From the NCBI RefSeq assembly GCF_040712315.1, contig NC_134015.1, positions 21,267,614 to 21,331,613 on the forward strand: a stretch of DNA of 64,000 nt, given 5' to 3'. The first letter of the stretch is position 1; the number at the start of each line of letters is the position of its first letter. This DNA is from Castanea sativa (Eukaryota; Streptophyta; Magnoliopsida; Fagales; Fagaceae). Shown in pieces: positions 22,374-32,106 of this stretch. The notes beneath the pieces were generated by a model, which made no database searches, was not told where the DNA came from, and saw nothing but the letters and a program-made list of their open reading frames with translations. Both the position numbers and the translations under genes were made by a program.

Positions 22374-25300
22374 TCATTATACCTCTTTTATTTGATGGTA
22401 CTAACTATGCATACTAGAAAGTATGCATGAGAGCTTTCTTGCAGTCATTAGATAAGAAAGTGTGGCAAGTTATGAAGATAGGCTAGACCAAGCCGAAGGA
22501 AGCGCCAGCCGACTTGGATGATGCAAAGATCAAGGCGGTGTTGTGAAATTTTAAAGTACTCGTAAGTATACGAACCGTACCGAAGTATAGTTTGACAAGA
22601 ACGAGGTCGAACCCACAGGGACTTGTATGAATGTAGGAAAACTAATCAAATCTTAACCAAATTAATCCTAATCTAGTTTAATAAAAATTGGTTGTTTTGA
22701 AATTAAATAAACTAAGCAAATGGTAAAATTAAGCAAATAGTTAAACTAAGTAAAAGATATAAAGTAATAAAAAGATGTAAACAATCAAGGGAAATGAATT
22801 AAGGTTTTGGAATCTACCTTATTAATTCATATTAGCACATATTTATGATCATTGATTTTTCCCAATCACTGCATGATAATCTAGAAATTAATATTGCTAT
22901 CATGGAAAATATTCTCATTAAAATCCTTATTTTAAAAATCAAAATCATGTTCTTCTTCGCTTCTTAAGTATAAAATCAAATCATTAATTGTATCTGTAGC
23001 CAAACAAATCATAAGATATCTCCAATTCTAAAAATCAAATCATAAATTGTATCCATTAACAGACAAATCACAAGCGATATTCAATTTAATTATCAAAAAT
23101 TAATAAACCAAGCATTCAACTAATTAAGATAAATCCTAAATCATGAGAAAAACATGATTGAACTCATATCTAGAATCTCATCTTAGTCAATTGATATGAA
23201 GCAAGAACAATTTAAATCATGAAAGAACAACTATTGTGGGAAAAATCAAATCACATAAATATTACTAATAATCCTTATCAAGGTTTCATCCTCAATCCTA
23301 ATTATAAATTTAACTACTCATAGTAATTAAAATAAAACACAAGAATAAAATACTAAATATTAAACTAGACAAATAAAATAGAGAAAGAAATAGTCACAGT
23401 GCTAGAGAAAAGTCACAAGAAAGCCACATACGGCTGCCTGCACTTCAGTTCCAGCCCTAGCTCTAACTTTTTGTTTTGCATCTCAGCCCTAGCACTAGTC
23501 TCGTAGAATTTTACCCTAAAGAGCCTTTAAATAGGTCAAGAAATCCTATTACAAGTTGAATTCCCGTTTGGAGAAAATCCTAGATTTTTAAGCTTCACTT
23601 AACCGACGATTTTGGCCCATTTAACGTCATAATTTGGACTTTTGGTAAACTACAAAGTTATAGCTCTTTAAGTTAACTTTCCAGCCCGACTTGAATCATC
23701 TCGATTGGACATCTGACCCGAAAGTTATGCCAAAAATATTAACTGATGTGCAGGCTAGAATCCTAATCCGAATGGACTTGGATTTGGTGTAAATTTCCTT
23801 TGATTCTTTGCTCCAATTGGACTTAAATTTATTGACCTTCTTTAACTTCATTATGGCTCTTGTAAAAGTAAAGTCCATTAGCATTCTTATTTGCACAAAT
23901 CCACTTATTTAATTTTATTCTCCTACAAAAGACAAATTCACACAATAAGATTCAATTAAGTACAAAATTAATTATTCACCATTATTCCAAAATCAAATAT
24001 AAAATGCATGAATTAACTCAAAATGAGTATGATAATATTTTCTAACAATGATATAAATATGCAAAATTAAGCTATTAGCAATGCACATCAGCGGCAAACT
24101 TCAACAGCAAGGCATTAAATGCTCTATTCAGATTGGTCACAAATGAGGAGTTCAAGAAGATATCCTCCACTGAAACTACAAAGGAGGCATGGATCATTCT
24201 CTAAAAAACCTATGAAAGAACCAAGGTTGTCAAGGATTTGAAACTTCAAAGGCTCACTACTAGCTTCGAAGAAATCAAGATGAAGGAGAATGAGTCATTT
24301 GATAAGTTTTATGTCAGGCTCAAAGACATAGTGAACTCAGCATTTAATCTTGGGGAAACCATTCCCGAACTCAAGATTGTGAGAAAAGTGATCAAATCTT
24401 TGTCTAAGAGATTTCATGCCAAGATCACTGTTATAGAGGAATAAAAGGATATTGACAAGATTCCTTTGACAGAGTTGGGTTTGTCTAGGATCGGGAAGTC
24501 AAGCAAAAGCAAGAGCATGACACTGAAGGCCAAGAACAGTAACACGGATGAGTCTTCTGATGATGAAGATTCTAAAATGAAGTCCTATATTACCCAACAG
24601 TTCAAGAAATTCATGAAAAATGCCAATACAAAGGGCTTCGACAAGGACCGCAAGCAATCAAGTTCTTCTCAGTCTAAAAGCCAAGACAAAGGGAAGAAAG
24701 ATGCTAGAAATGACGGTTAGCACACTGTTCCTTCAGGACCCAAGTGTTTCGAGTGTCAAGGATTTGGTCACATGAAACAAGAGTGCCATACTTATCTCAA
24801 TTCCATTAGAAAAAGCAAGGCACTTGCTGCTACCTTGAGCGATACTGAACCTGAGGATGGTTCCGATAATGAAGATGACGGAATCCTAAATGCCTTTACC
24901 ACCACTGTCAATTCTACTGAAAGGATTATAGAAGATGTGGATGAAGAAGGAAACTTAGTGGAATCAAAATTTGAGAAGATGGATGAAAAAGATGACATTC
25001 ACACTGCCTATGCAAAGTTATATAAGGTCTCTGAAAAGTATGAGAAGTTGTATAGGTTGGCCACCAAGAAACTTAGTGATGTGGAGTTTGAACGAGAACA
25101 ACTCTCCACCAAGTTTGATGAAGTCAATCAGACCATTGGAGCACTAAGGTTTGAAAACAATTTCTTGGCTGAGAAGACCAAGAAGATTGAGACAAAACTG
25201 TTCCAAGTTAGAGCTCAATTGGAGAGGAACTCAAGTGCAAAGCTTGATGAGATGTTCAACATACAAAAATTTGCCTCCGATCGAATCGGTTTAGAGTATG

Positions 25301-25763
25301 ATTTTTTTTCTCCTAATATTATTTCTTCTAGTACTACTATTTTTGTTTCTCCTACTAATAATATTGAATCTGAGAATAATGATGCTAAAAATGTGATAGC
25401 TAATGAGAATATAGACAAGAGTAAATTTATCTTAGGAGCACCCCCAAAAACCCTAGGGCTAAGAAGAGTTATGCTCAAAAGTCCAAAGAGAAGAAGTAGC
25501 ATCTCTGTCATCATTGTGGAGCAGCTGGACATACTTGACCAAATTGCTACAAGTGGCAAGCCACTCAACAGAGCAATAGCATGGTTTCAGTAGGAAACCT
25601 AAGTTAGTTTCCATCCTCTCTTGCTCCTCTTGGAGAGCTCCTTAAAGCCCTCATGCTCCTTACGAACTTGAATAGTTGCAATTCTTCCCCCTCTCCGCTG
25701 ATTCAAGGGTTCGCCAAAAGGAAAGGCTCTTCCAAGGTGTGGAAGGAAAAAGGCTCTAAATGA
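22374..25763 (+). pseudogene. Copia-type gag with two CCHC zinc knuckles, split by an insertion
   Basis: The N-terminal part (22374-22538) reads LLFDGTNYAY, then KVCMRAFLQS, the DUF4219-like start of copia gag. The frame resumes at 24091 with ANFNSKALNALF and the UBN2-like core FDKFYVRLKDIVNSAF. A basic serine-rich linker follows, then CFECQGFGHMKQEC (24748-24789) and a predicted coiled coil (about 25000-25230). A second knuckle CHHCGAAGH...PNC lies in another frame at about 25506-25545, so a frameshift lies near 25490. The reading ends at a TGA at 25761-25763. In-frame stops occur near 24202, 24442 and 24718. Such proteins build virus-like particles and bind RNA. This copy cannot make a full protein. 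Confidence 0.8.
22539..24090. mobile_element. 1552-bp insertion in gag, target duplication GCGG
   Basis: Gag text stops at 22538 and resumes in the same protein at 24091, and GCGG flanks both sides (22535-22538 and 24091-24094). Termini are TGTTGTG and, reverse-complemented from the right end, TGATGTG. So the insert has TG...CA ends and a short near-inverted repeat. No coding domain is seen; the interior is AT-rich. The start contains GAGGTCGAACCCACAGGGACTTG (22598-22625), a text I associate with a repeated plant element of unclear class. It could be a solo LTR or a small non-autonomous element. Confidence 0.6.
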
Positions 25764-26201
25764 TTCAGTCACTTTTCTCTCTCTCTCCCACTTTTCTCTC
25801 TCTCTCTCTCTCTCTCTCTCCCTCTTTTTGTTGTGTTTGCATTACTTATGTGTTTTGCCTTCTTATTTTGAGACAGTCTAGCTTTTATGCATTATTTTAT
25901 TTGACATGTTTTTTTTGGTGATTTTGCAGTTTTTTTTTCTTTCATTCATAAAAATAAATAAAAAATTGAAAAATAAAAAAAATACAAAAATAGTGTGTTT
26001 ATGTACATTGGTACTTGTGTACCTTAAATGGCCAATGAAACAAAATTTTCTAAATTTTGTATCTCTTGCAGCTTAGATGAGCATCTCTATGCACAACTAA
26101 GCAAGTGAGTTTTGTGGCTCGTGTTTGTAATGACTAAGATTAATTTATCTCTTGTATTTAACACTCGTATCACTTTTTTTTTGCGAGAATAACTAAAAAA
26201 T

Positions 26202-26658
26202 TCTAAGAGAAAGGCATAAATGATCATCTCACCACTATTGTCCGCCAATCATGAAATGGCATCGCTATGCTTTAGCATAGTAAAAGTGCAATGTCAAAAG
26301 GCTTAACATAATTGGGTATTTCTTTTATCTCTCTTGTATGCTCATGTATGATATGTTTAATAAAAGAAAAATATGCAAAGAAAAAGCAACAGAAACAAAA
26401 ATGCTTTAAAACATTATTGCAAGCGTGTATTCTAGGAGAATGACATAAATGACCATCTCACCACTATTGTCCGCCAATCATGAAATGACATCGGTATGCT
26501 TCGGCATAACAAAAGTGCAATGTCAAAAGGCTTAACATAATTGGGTATTTCTTTTATCTCTCTTGTATGCTCATGTATGATATGCTTAATAAAAGAAAAA
26601 TATGCAAAGAAAAAGCAACAGAAACAAAATGCTTTAAAATATTATTGCAAGCATGTAT
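26202..26658 (+). repeat. 228-bp tandem duplication in the retroelement spacer
   Basis: Units begin TCTAAGAGAA (26202) and TCTAGGAGAA (26431), and a third start TCTAGGAGAT occurs at 26659. The two full units match almost base for base, including CACCACTATTGTCCGCC. Confidence 0.9.
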
Positions 26659-27369
26659 TCTAGGAGATGTGAGAGTTATAGGATGTACCTCGAAGGTGAT
26701 AGTCCCTATCAAGCAATTATGATCATGTGTGAGTTAAATTGATTTACTCATATCTTAAATCATCATAACATAGAGACACTTATGCAATCTTGCGATTTTT
26801 TCACACACAACACGCAATATTCTTTGCTACTTTTGATACATGTGCAGGTACAATGTGATTTGACCATCACAAGGTTTACATGTGTTAATGTATGCTCACT
26901 AAACTGTCTTAACTTATTTTTGAAATATAAAATTGGTTAGACTTGTTTAATATGTGTGTGTGTGTTTGTGTTTGGATCTATGTGCTTACATTTTTCTTGA
27001 TTGAGAAATGTTTTTGAGAGATTAAGATGTTGTTTGGATCCTTAGTTGAGTTGCATGTTTGATTGCATTCATATTTGTGTTTTTCTCTTATTGAAAACCT
27101 GTTTTTAAAGCAATCTCAACAGCTCCTCGACACCTCTAGACAATTAGGCTATCTATCGAGCTCTTGAACTTCTTTTTATCGCAATCTCGATAGTTTTTCG
27201 ATAGCTCCTCGATCCATCAAGAAAGTTTCTGTCTCCTCGATATATGCTCGATAGCTCATCGATCCATCGAGCCCTTTTTGCTAGACACCTTTGGACAACT
27301 GCTCGATAGCTGGATCTCTTCAAGCCTTTAAAGCTCGACACCTCTCGATTTGTCGAGAATTAAGAGGTT

Positions 27370-27377
27370 CTATATAT
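27370..27377 (+). promoter_or_regulatory. Candidate internal TATA box for the second ORF
   Basis: TATATATAGG is followed by a CT-rich leader (27390-27480). A GTAAGG donor follows at 27516 and a TTCGGTTAG acceptor ends at 27907, eight bases before the ATG. The order TATA, pyrimidine-rich leader, 5'-UTR intron, ATG is that of a plant promoter. Inferred only. Confidence 0.45.
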
Positions 27378-27914
27378 AGGATCTGTGTGACTTTTCTTCA
27401 TTTCTCCTCGGTCTCTCTCGATTTTTTTCGGTCTTTTCATCTCCGAAACACACTCTTCTCACTCCAAACTTCATCCTCAAGGGTTTTTCGACCTAGATCA
27501 AGTATTTCTTCATTGGTAAGGGTCCTTAATCCTTCATTCTTTATGCATTTCATGCATTTAACCTAACTTTTTGGGTTTTTGAAAAAATTTTGGGGTTTTT
27601 CAAAATTGATGAAGTTCTGTGAAATTTTTGGGATGGGCTTTGTGAAAATGGCTTTAAATCATCATGCATTACATCACATTTGCATTATAACAATGTTTCA
27701 TGCATTTTAGATGTGTGTTTTGCAATGATTGTGTACTGGTAGGTTTGGATTGGGTCTTGAGCCCATGATGTATTTACTGCTGCATATCACATGCTCATGC
27801 ATTTTCATGCATACGTACCTTACATTCTCTATATTCTTATATATTGATTGTGATTGGTGCTTTTCTACATGTCTCTTTCTCTCTCCCTTTCTTCTTGTTT
27901 CGGTTAGTTGCTCT

Positions 27915-29197
27915 ATGGCACCTAAAAGAAAATATACTCCATCCTGGAACCCTCTTCATTTCGAGGCATCTACCTCTTCTAATTCTACCCCTTTTCATAT
28001 TCGGTTATGTGATGACAAAGTCCGCAAGGACTTTTCGGAGAATTTTTCTAGACGAGACATTCATTTGGAACGCCAAGTCATTTTGTCGAACTTCTTCGAC
28101 ATTAACCTACCCACTGTCATTCACAGTAGGGGTTGGGAGTCACTGTGTGACGTCCCGGTCACTTGTCCATCTATGCTTATACAGGAGTTCTTATCCAACA
28201 TGCATGGATTTGATTATTTAGTACCTCATTTTTCTACTCACGTTCGGAGTACGCGCATCGTGGTCACTCCGAATATTGTTTCCAACGTGCTCCATGTCCT
28301 TAGGGTAACGCATCCTGACTACCCTGGCTATGATCGTCTTAAGACCGTGTGTAAAGACGAGCTTATGTTCTCTTTTTATGAGTGTCCCTCTAATTGGGGT
28401 GATTGTCAGTTCACTCCTTGTTCGACCTTTGCTAAAGGTCCTAGGTTTATTAACATGGTTATGACTTTTGTTTTGCATCCTTCATCTCTTTATAACTCCA
28501 TTATAGAGTCTCGTGCTCGATTTTTGCTTTCCCTTTTAGAGCATCTTACCATAGATTTTCCCTCTCATTTCATTCTTTCACTCATAGATGTGCATAGGGA
28601 TACGAGGACCCGTGGTAAACTCATCTTCCCTTCGGCTATCACAAAGAATTTACGCCATTTTTCTATTCCCTTTCCCGTTTCCAACCAATTCCATGTCATG
28701 TGTGTTATAGACACCGCTACCGTTAAATAGAGTAATGCGAACTACGTTCAAGGCGGTTCGGGACGGCAGTTTCTCCAGCTCCATCCACATCTGCTCCCTC
28801 TTCTTCTACGGGCGGTGTGACTCTCGAGGACATCATGGCACAGCTTGTGCACATGGATGCTCGCCTCGACACTCTTAGTGATAAGTTGTGTCAAGTGAAC
28901 ACCCGTGTTGGTCGAATTGCACAACGATAGGCTATCATAAGTAGCTTCATTGCTTCTCCTTCTCCTACTTTAGAGGCTTCTAAGGATGAGAACGATGATG
29001 GTGATGCTGATGCTGATGCATCTGATGCTAAAGATGATAGTGCTAGCTCTTCTAGAGCTGATGAGATGTCTACTTGTTATACTTACCCTTTGTCACTTGT
29101 GACAAAAAGGGGGAGTAGTTTTGGATATGAGAGTAGTTTTGGATATGAGAGTAGTCATACTCATAGGGGGAGAGTTAGTATAGGAGATTTTTGTTAG
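27915..29197 (+). pseudogene. Second ORF of the gag-only element, plant-retroelement accessory protein
   Basis: An ATG at 27915 opens a 271-codon frame to 28730, starting MAPKRKY. An upstream extension of the same frame exists, but the basic MAPKRK start is the natural one. The body (IRLCDDKVRKDF, then LERQVILSNF, then GWESLCDVP, then RSTRIVVTPNIVSNVLHVLR) resembles the 'putative plant transposon protein' domain found in accessory ORFs of plant retroelements; its function is unknown. After a stop and one frameshift the C-terminus continues from about 28811: an LEDIMAQLVHMDARLDTL helix, an acidic DDGDADADASDAKDD tail, then YPLSLVTKRGSS to about 29197. So the original protein was longer. A TATA box and a spliced leader appear to precede it. 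Confidence 0.6.
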
Positions 29198-29199
29198 GG

Positions 29200-29662
29200 G
29201 GAGTGTTCATATCTCGAGGGATGTAGTAAGGATTTTTATGTATCTTTTTCTTTTCTCTCTATTTTAGATACATTGTTCATGTACCTTAGATCTTGTGATC
29301 ATATTGTGATAGCAAACCTTGTACTTTTTGATGATGTATATACATTTGAGTTTGTTATTACAGTTCTTTCACCTATCTTTACATGTGTTGCTTCTTTTCT
29401 CTTTTTGTGCACATGCTTCTTATATATTGTATGCAATCTTTTATTTTTGTCTCACACTAAGATGTCTTGATGAGTTTTGTTTAAAGTGTTTCAGAAATAC
29501 AGGTTGTCAAAGTCTTCTTGCGATGAACTTTTTTCTTGCAAAGTTTTTCAAGAGTTTGTGTTAGGATATACTTTATTTTATTCAACAAGCGAGTATGAGT
29601 TAAGTGATTAATGACTTTTCTCATATATTCATTTGCTTATTGTGGTTTTGTCACGAATTGCC
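29200..29662 (+). other. 3' untranslated part of the gag-only element
   Basis: AT-rich and non-coding. Short ORFs here are serine/leucine/phenylalanine-rich readings of T-rich DNA. It leads into the polypurine tract. Confidence 0.5.
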
Positions 29663-29674
29663 AAAGGAGGAGAT
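29663..29674 (+). promoter_or_regulatory. Polypurine tract
   Basis: AAAGGAGGAGAT directly precedes the 3' LTR start TGCTAGG, the expected plus-strand primer position. Confidence 0.75.
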
Positions 29675-30679
29675 TGCTAGGCATATGTAATTCATATTAG
29701 AAACATATGTCAACATTTTATGTATTGGCTAATTCTTTGACAAAACACACTTTATTTGTATTTGGATAGATCTAAGATATACTTAATGCTTCAAGAAACA
29801 ATATTTCAAGTTTAAGTGTTAAAACCATGCAAATCTGTCCAAGATTCAAGTGAAGAAGTGATGTTCATTAAAGCTCGACAGCTAGTATCTATCGAGATTT
29901 AAAAGAGTTGTTTTAGCTCGAGGCTCGACAACTACTTGATAGATAGGGTATCTATCGAGATTTATGAAGTTCAGTTTTTCAAAACTGATTTTCATCCGAT
30001 TTGTGAATGTATGTTTAGGCTTTCTTTTCTCATAACCCTAAACATGTATAAGGATTATTTTAAGGACCGTCACAGGTAGTACAGTTGCACAAGAGCACGA
30101 TTCTACAAGTGTGAAGAAAAGTGTGACAGAAAACCTAGTTTGCCCTAGTTCATCTTGAAGAAGCTGTTGTGTTTGTACACCGTAGAGTTTTGTGACCAAA
30201 CAACTTCATGATCTTCATTGTGTGATAAATAGAAAAACTTTGCAGCCAATATCCTTCTCAAGTTAGTGATTAAGTCGCGTACTGGGATCTGCGCATCTAT
30301 TAGTTAGTCAAATACTAGGAGCCATGCATTAAAAAAAGAGATTGTCACTACAGAACAAGTCCAATTGTGTATTGGAGTAAGGGTTCAACTATAGGTTGGT
30401 ATAAGGTGCTGAGATTCCTTTACTTGTAACCACATGTTTTGATAATAGTGGATTCTCGGGAATGGTAACCTTAAAATCAACCGGTGGGGTTTTTGCCTCG
30501 GAGGTTTTCCTAATTTGTAAACAAATCGCCGTGTCAATTTATTTTCCGCTTCATATTTATTTAGTTGGAGATTTGTTTGTGCTGCCACATACATTTCATG
30601 TTGAATTGATTAATTAATTAAACTTGACTAATTAATCGACTAATCCATCACAAGGGGTCAATATGTTTCTCGCTTATCA
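29675..30679 (+). repeat. 3' LTR of the gag-only element
   Basis: Begins TGCTAGGCATATGTAATTC, ends CTCGCTTATCA and aligns along its length with the LTR at 21277. Differences are scattered substitutions, so the two have been diverging for a long time. No clean 5-bp target duplication is seen in the A/T-rich flanks. Confidence 0.88.
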
Positions 30680-31740
30680 AAATTTTTTTTTAATGATAAA
30701 TTTCAAATTTAAAGTGTGTGGATTCTTTTTGTGATGAAGATAAGCCCCTTAATTTAAGAGATATAAAATTTTGGACAAATATCTGAGGTCCACTGTTGTC
30801 AATTTATTTACAACTCTGTCATTAAAAACATTTTCTGTATCCTGGAAACACCTTTTAGTCGTTCTCAAAATCCTATTCTAAATCAAGAAAATAAGATACA
30901 AGTTTTTGAAAACTATATTTAGAAAATATTAGTAAAACAATAAATTCAAGTGTGAAATCCACTATTTTTATGGATTGCAAAACAAAATTATGCTATTATG
31001 CTAAAGAACAAAAGTATGATTTTTCGTCACCAAAAAAAAAAGTATGATTTTCCTAATGATGTTTTTCACCAATAGGCATTACTATATGATAATTTTAGTA
31101 ATCGAAATGACGTTTTTCATTAATATTATCATATAAATACAACCATAATAATGCCTATTAGTCTATTACTATAGTTATCAAATTTTATAATTAGAGAGAA
31201 AAAAAATCAATTTTTAAATAAATTAGCCAATAAAAATAAATTCACTTAAACACCAGTTCTTCTAATGTTAAATATCATTTGTTTTTAAATCACATTCTAG
31301 TTGTTTTCTCCTTACCCAAAAAAAGAGAGTAAATCATAAACATCTTATATTATTATTTTTATTTTTCTTCTTTAATTTTTGACAAGTTGACAATTTCAAT
31401 AGCATGGGGATTTGAATTTGGATATAAGAGTAGTTCTTAAATATGTAGGGTAAATGATATCCCTATTTCTCACATTCACGTTAAGGATCATTCATATAAT
31501 TTATGGTGGGTCTATCATGAATATAAGAAAAAGAAGTGCCTAAGTATTTTTTTCGGATATATATGCACCGATTAAGCTACAAAACTATCTAGAGATCATA
31601 TATAAGTTAAGTTTTCTTTTCTTTTTATTGTAGGAATATATATGGGTAAGAATATAGTGAAATATCTTACCAAATATAGAGAACATGAAACTTGGAATAC
31701 GATATGGAAATGAGTAGAAATAAGATACATACAGCTCAAC
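30680..31740. other. AT-rich intergenic DNA upstream of the O-GlcNAc transferase gene
   Basis: No gene or clear element. Scattered inverted A/T-rich words near 31040-31150 may be MITE debris. Confidence 0.4.
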
Positions 31741-31764
31741 ACTAATAAAAGTACCATCTCTAGA

Positions 31765-31870
31765 TACGTGTCAGCACTAACCGAATCTCCGACACACCTA
31801 ACAGAAGCATCTCTACCGTTGATCTAAACGGCCCAGAAGCCTCCATCCCAGGCGCCCCACCTTATTTAAA
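31765..31870 (+). promoter_or_regulatory. Core promoter region of the O-GlcNAc transferase gene
   Basis: TACGTGTC at 31765-31772 contains the ABRE-like ACGTGTC word. A TATA-like TTATTTAAA lies at 31862-31870. CT-rich sequence follows from about 31890, typical of plant 5' leaders. The start site would be about 31895 if the TATA box is used. Predicted from motifs and spacing only. Confidence 0.4.
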
Positions 31871-31912
31871 CTCTCACACTGCAACCAAAAACTCTCATTC
31901 TCTCAGAGTAGA

Positions 31913-31975
31913 ATGAAACACACACTCTCTCTCTCTTTCGCACAAAAAAACACCCAAACCTTAAACAAGTTATAA
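31913..31975 (+). CDS. Possible upstream ORF (20 codons) in the leader
   Basis: An ATG at 31913 opens a 20-codon frame (MKHTLSLSFAQK...) ending in TAA at 31973-31975, 131 bases before the main ATG. If transcription starts near 31895 it lies in the mRNA leader and could lower translation of the main ORF. Conservation is unknown. Confidence 0.3.
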   Translation: MKHTLSLSFAQKNTQTLNKL

Positions 31976-32106
31976 ACTTGTTTTATTAGGTTTTTTTTTT
32001 TTTTTTGTCCGAGCACCCCTCTTCTTCTTCTTCACTTTAATCCTCTGCTTCTCAGGCTTTTACAGTGTCGATTCTCCACCGTCTGATTCGATCTTGACTG
32101 ATCGAC

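Larger units (their letters stand above)
25764..27514 (+). other. Non-coding spacer between gag and the second ORF
   Basis: No gene. It holds CT microsatellites (25777-25823), a 228-bp tandem duplication (26202-26658) and a cluster of TCGA-centred words at 27120-27360. A TATA box follows at 27370. In an ordinary copia element this position would be occupied by pol. Confidence 0.6.
21277..30679 (+). mobile_element. Non-autonomous copia-like LTR retrotransposon: gag plus extra ORF, no pol
   Basis: Two LTRs of about 1005 bp (21277-22282 and 29675-30679) share TG...CA ends and are roughly 90% alike by eye. A primer-binding site TGGTATCAGAGC and a polypurine tract sit in the expected places. Between them are a copia-type gag with two zinc knuckles and, 2.1 kb downstream, a second ORF. 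I find no protease, integrase, reverse transcriptase or RNase H text in the 9.4 kb. The arrangement fits a gag-bearing non-autonomous element that would need pol supplied in trans. A 1552-bp insertion splits gag. LTR divergence and several stops mark it as an old copy. Confidence 0.85.

Noticed and set aside
25215..25568. 117-codon - strand ORF
   Set aside because: It is the reverse shadow of the gag coiled-coil region, which has matching homology on the + strand.
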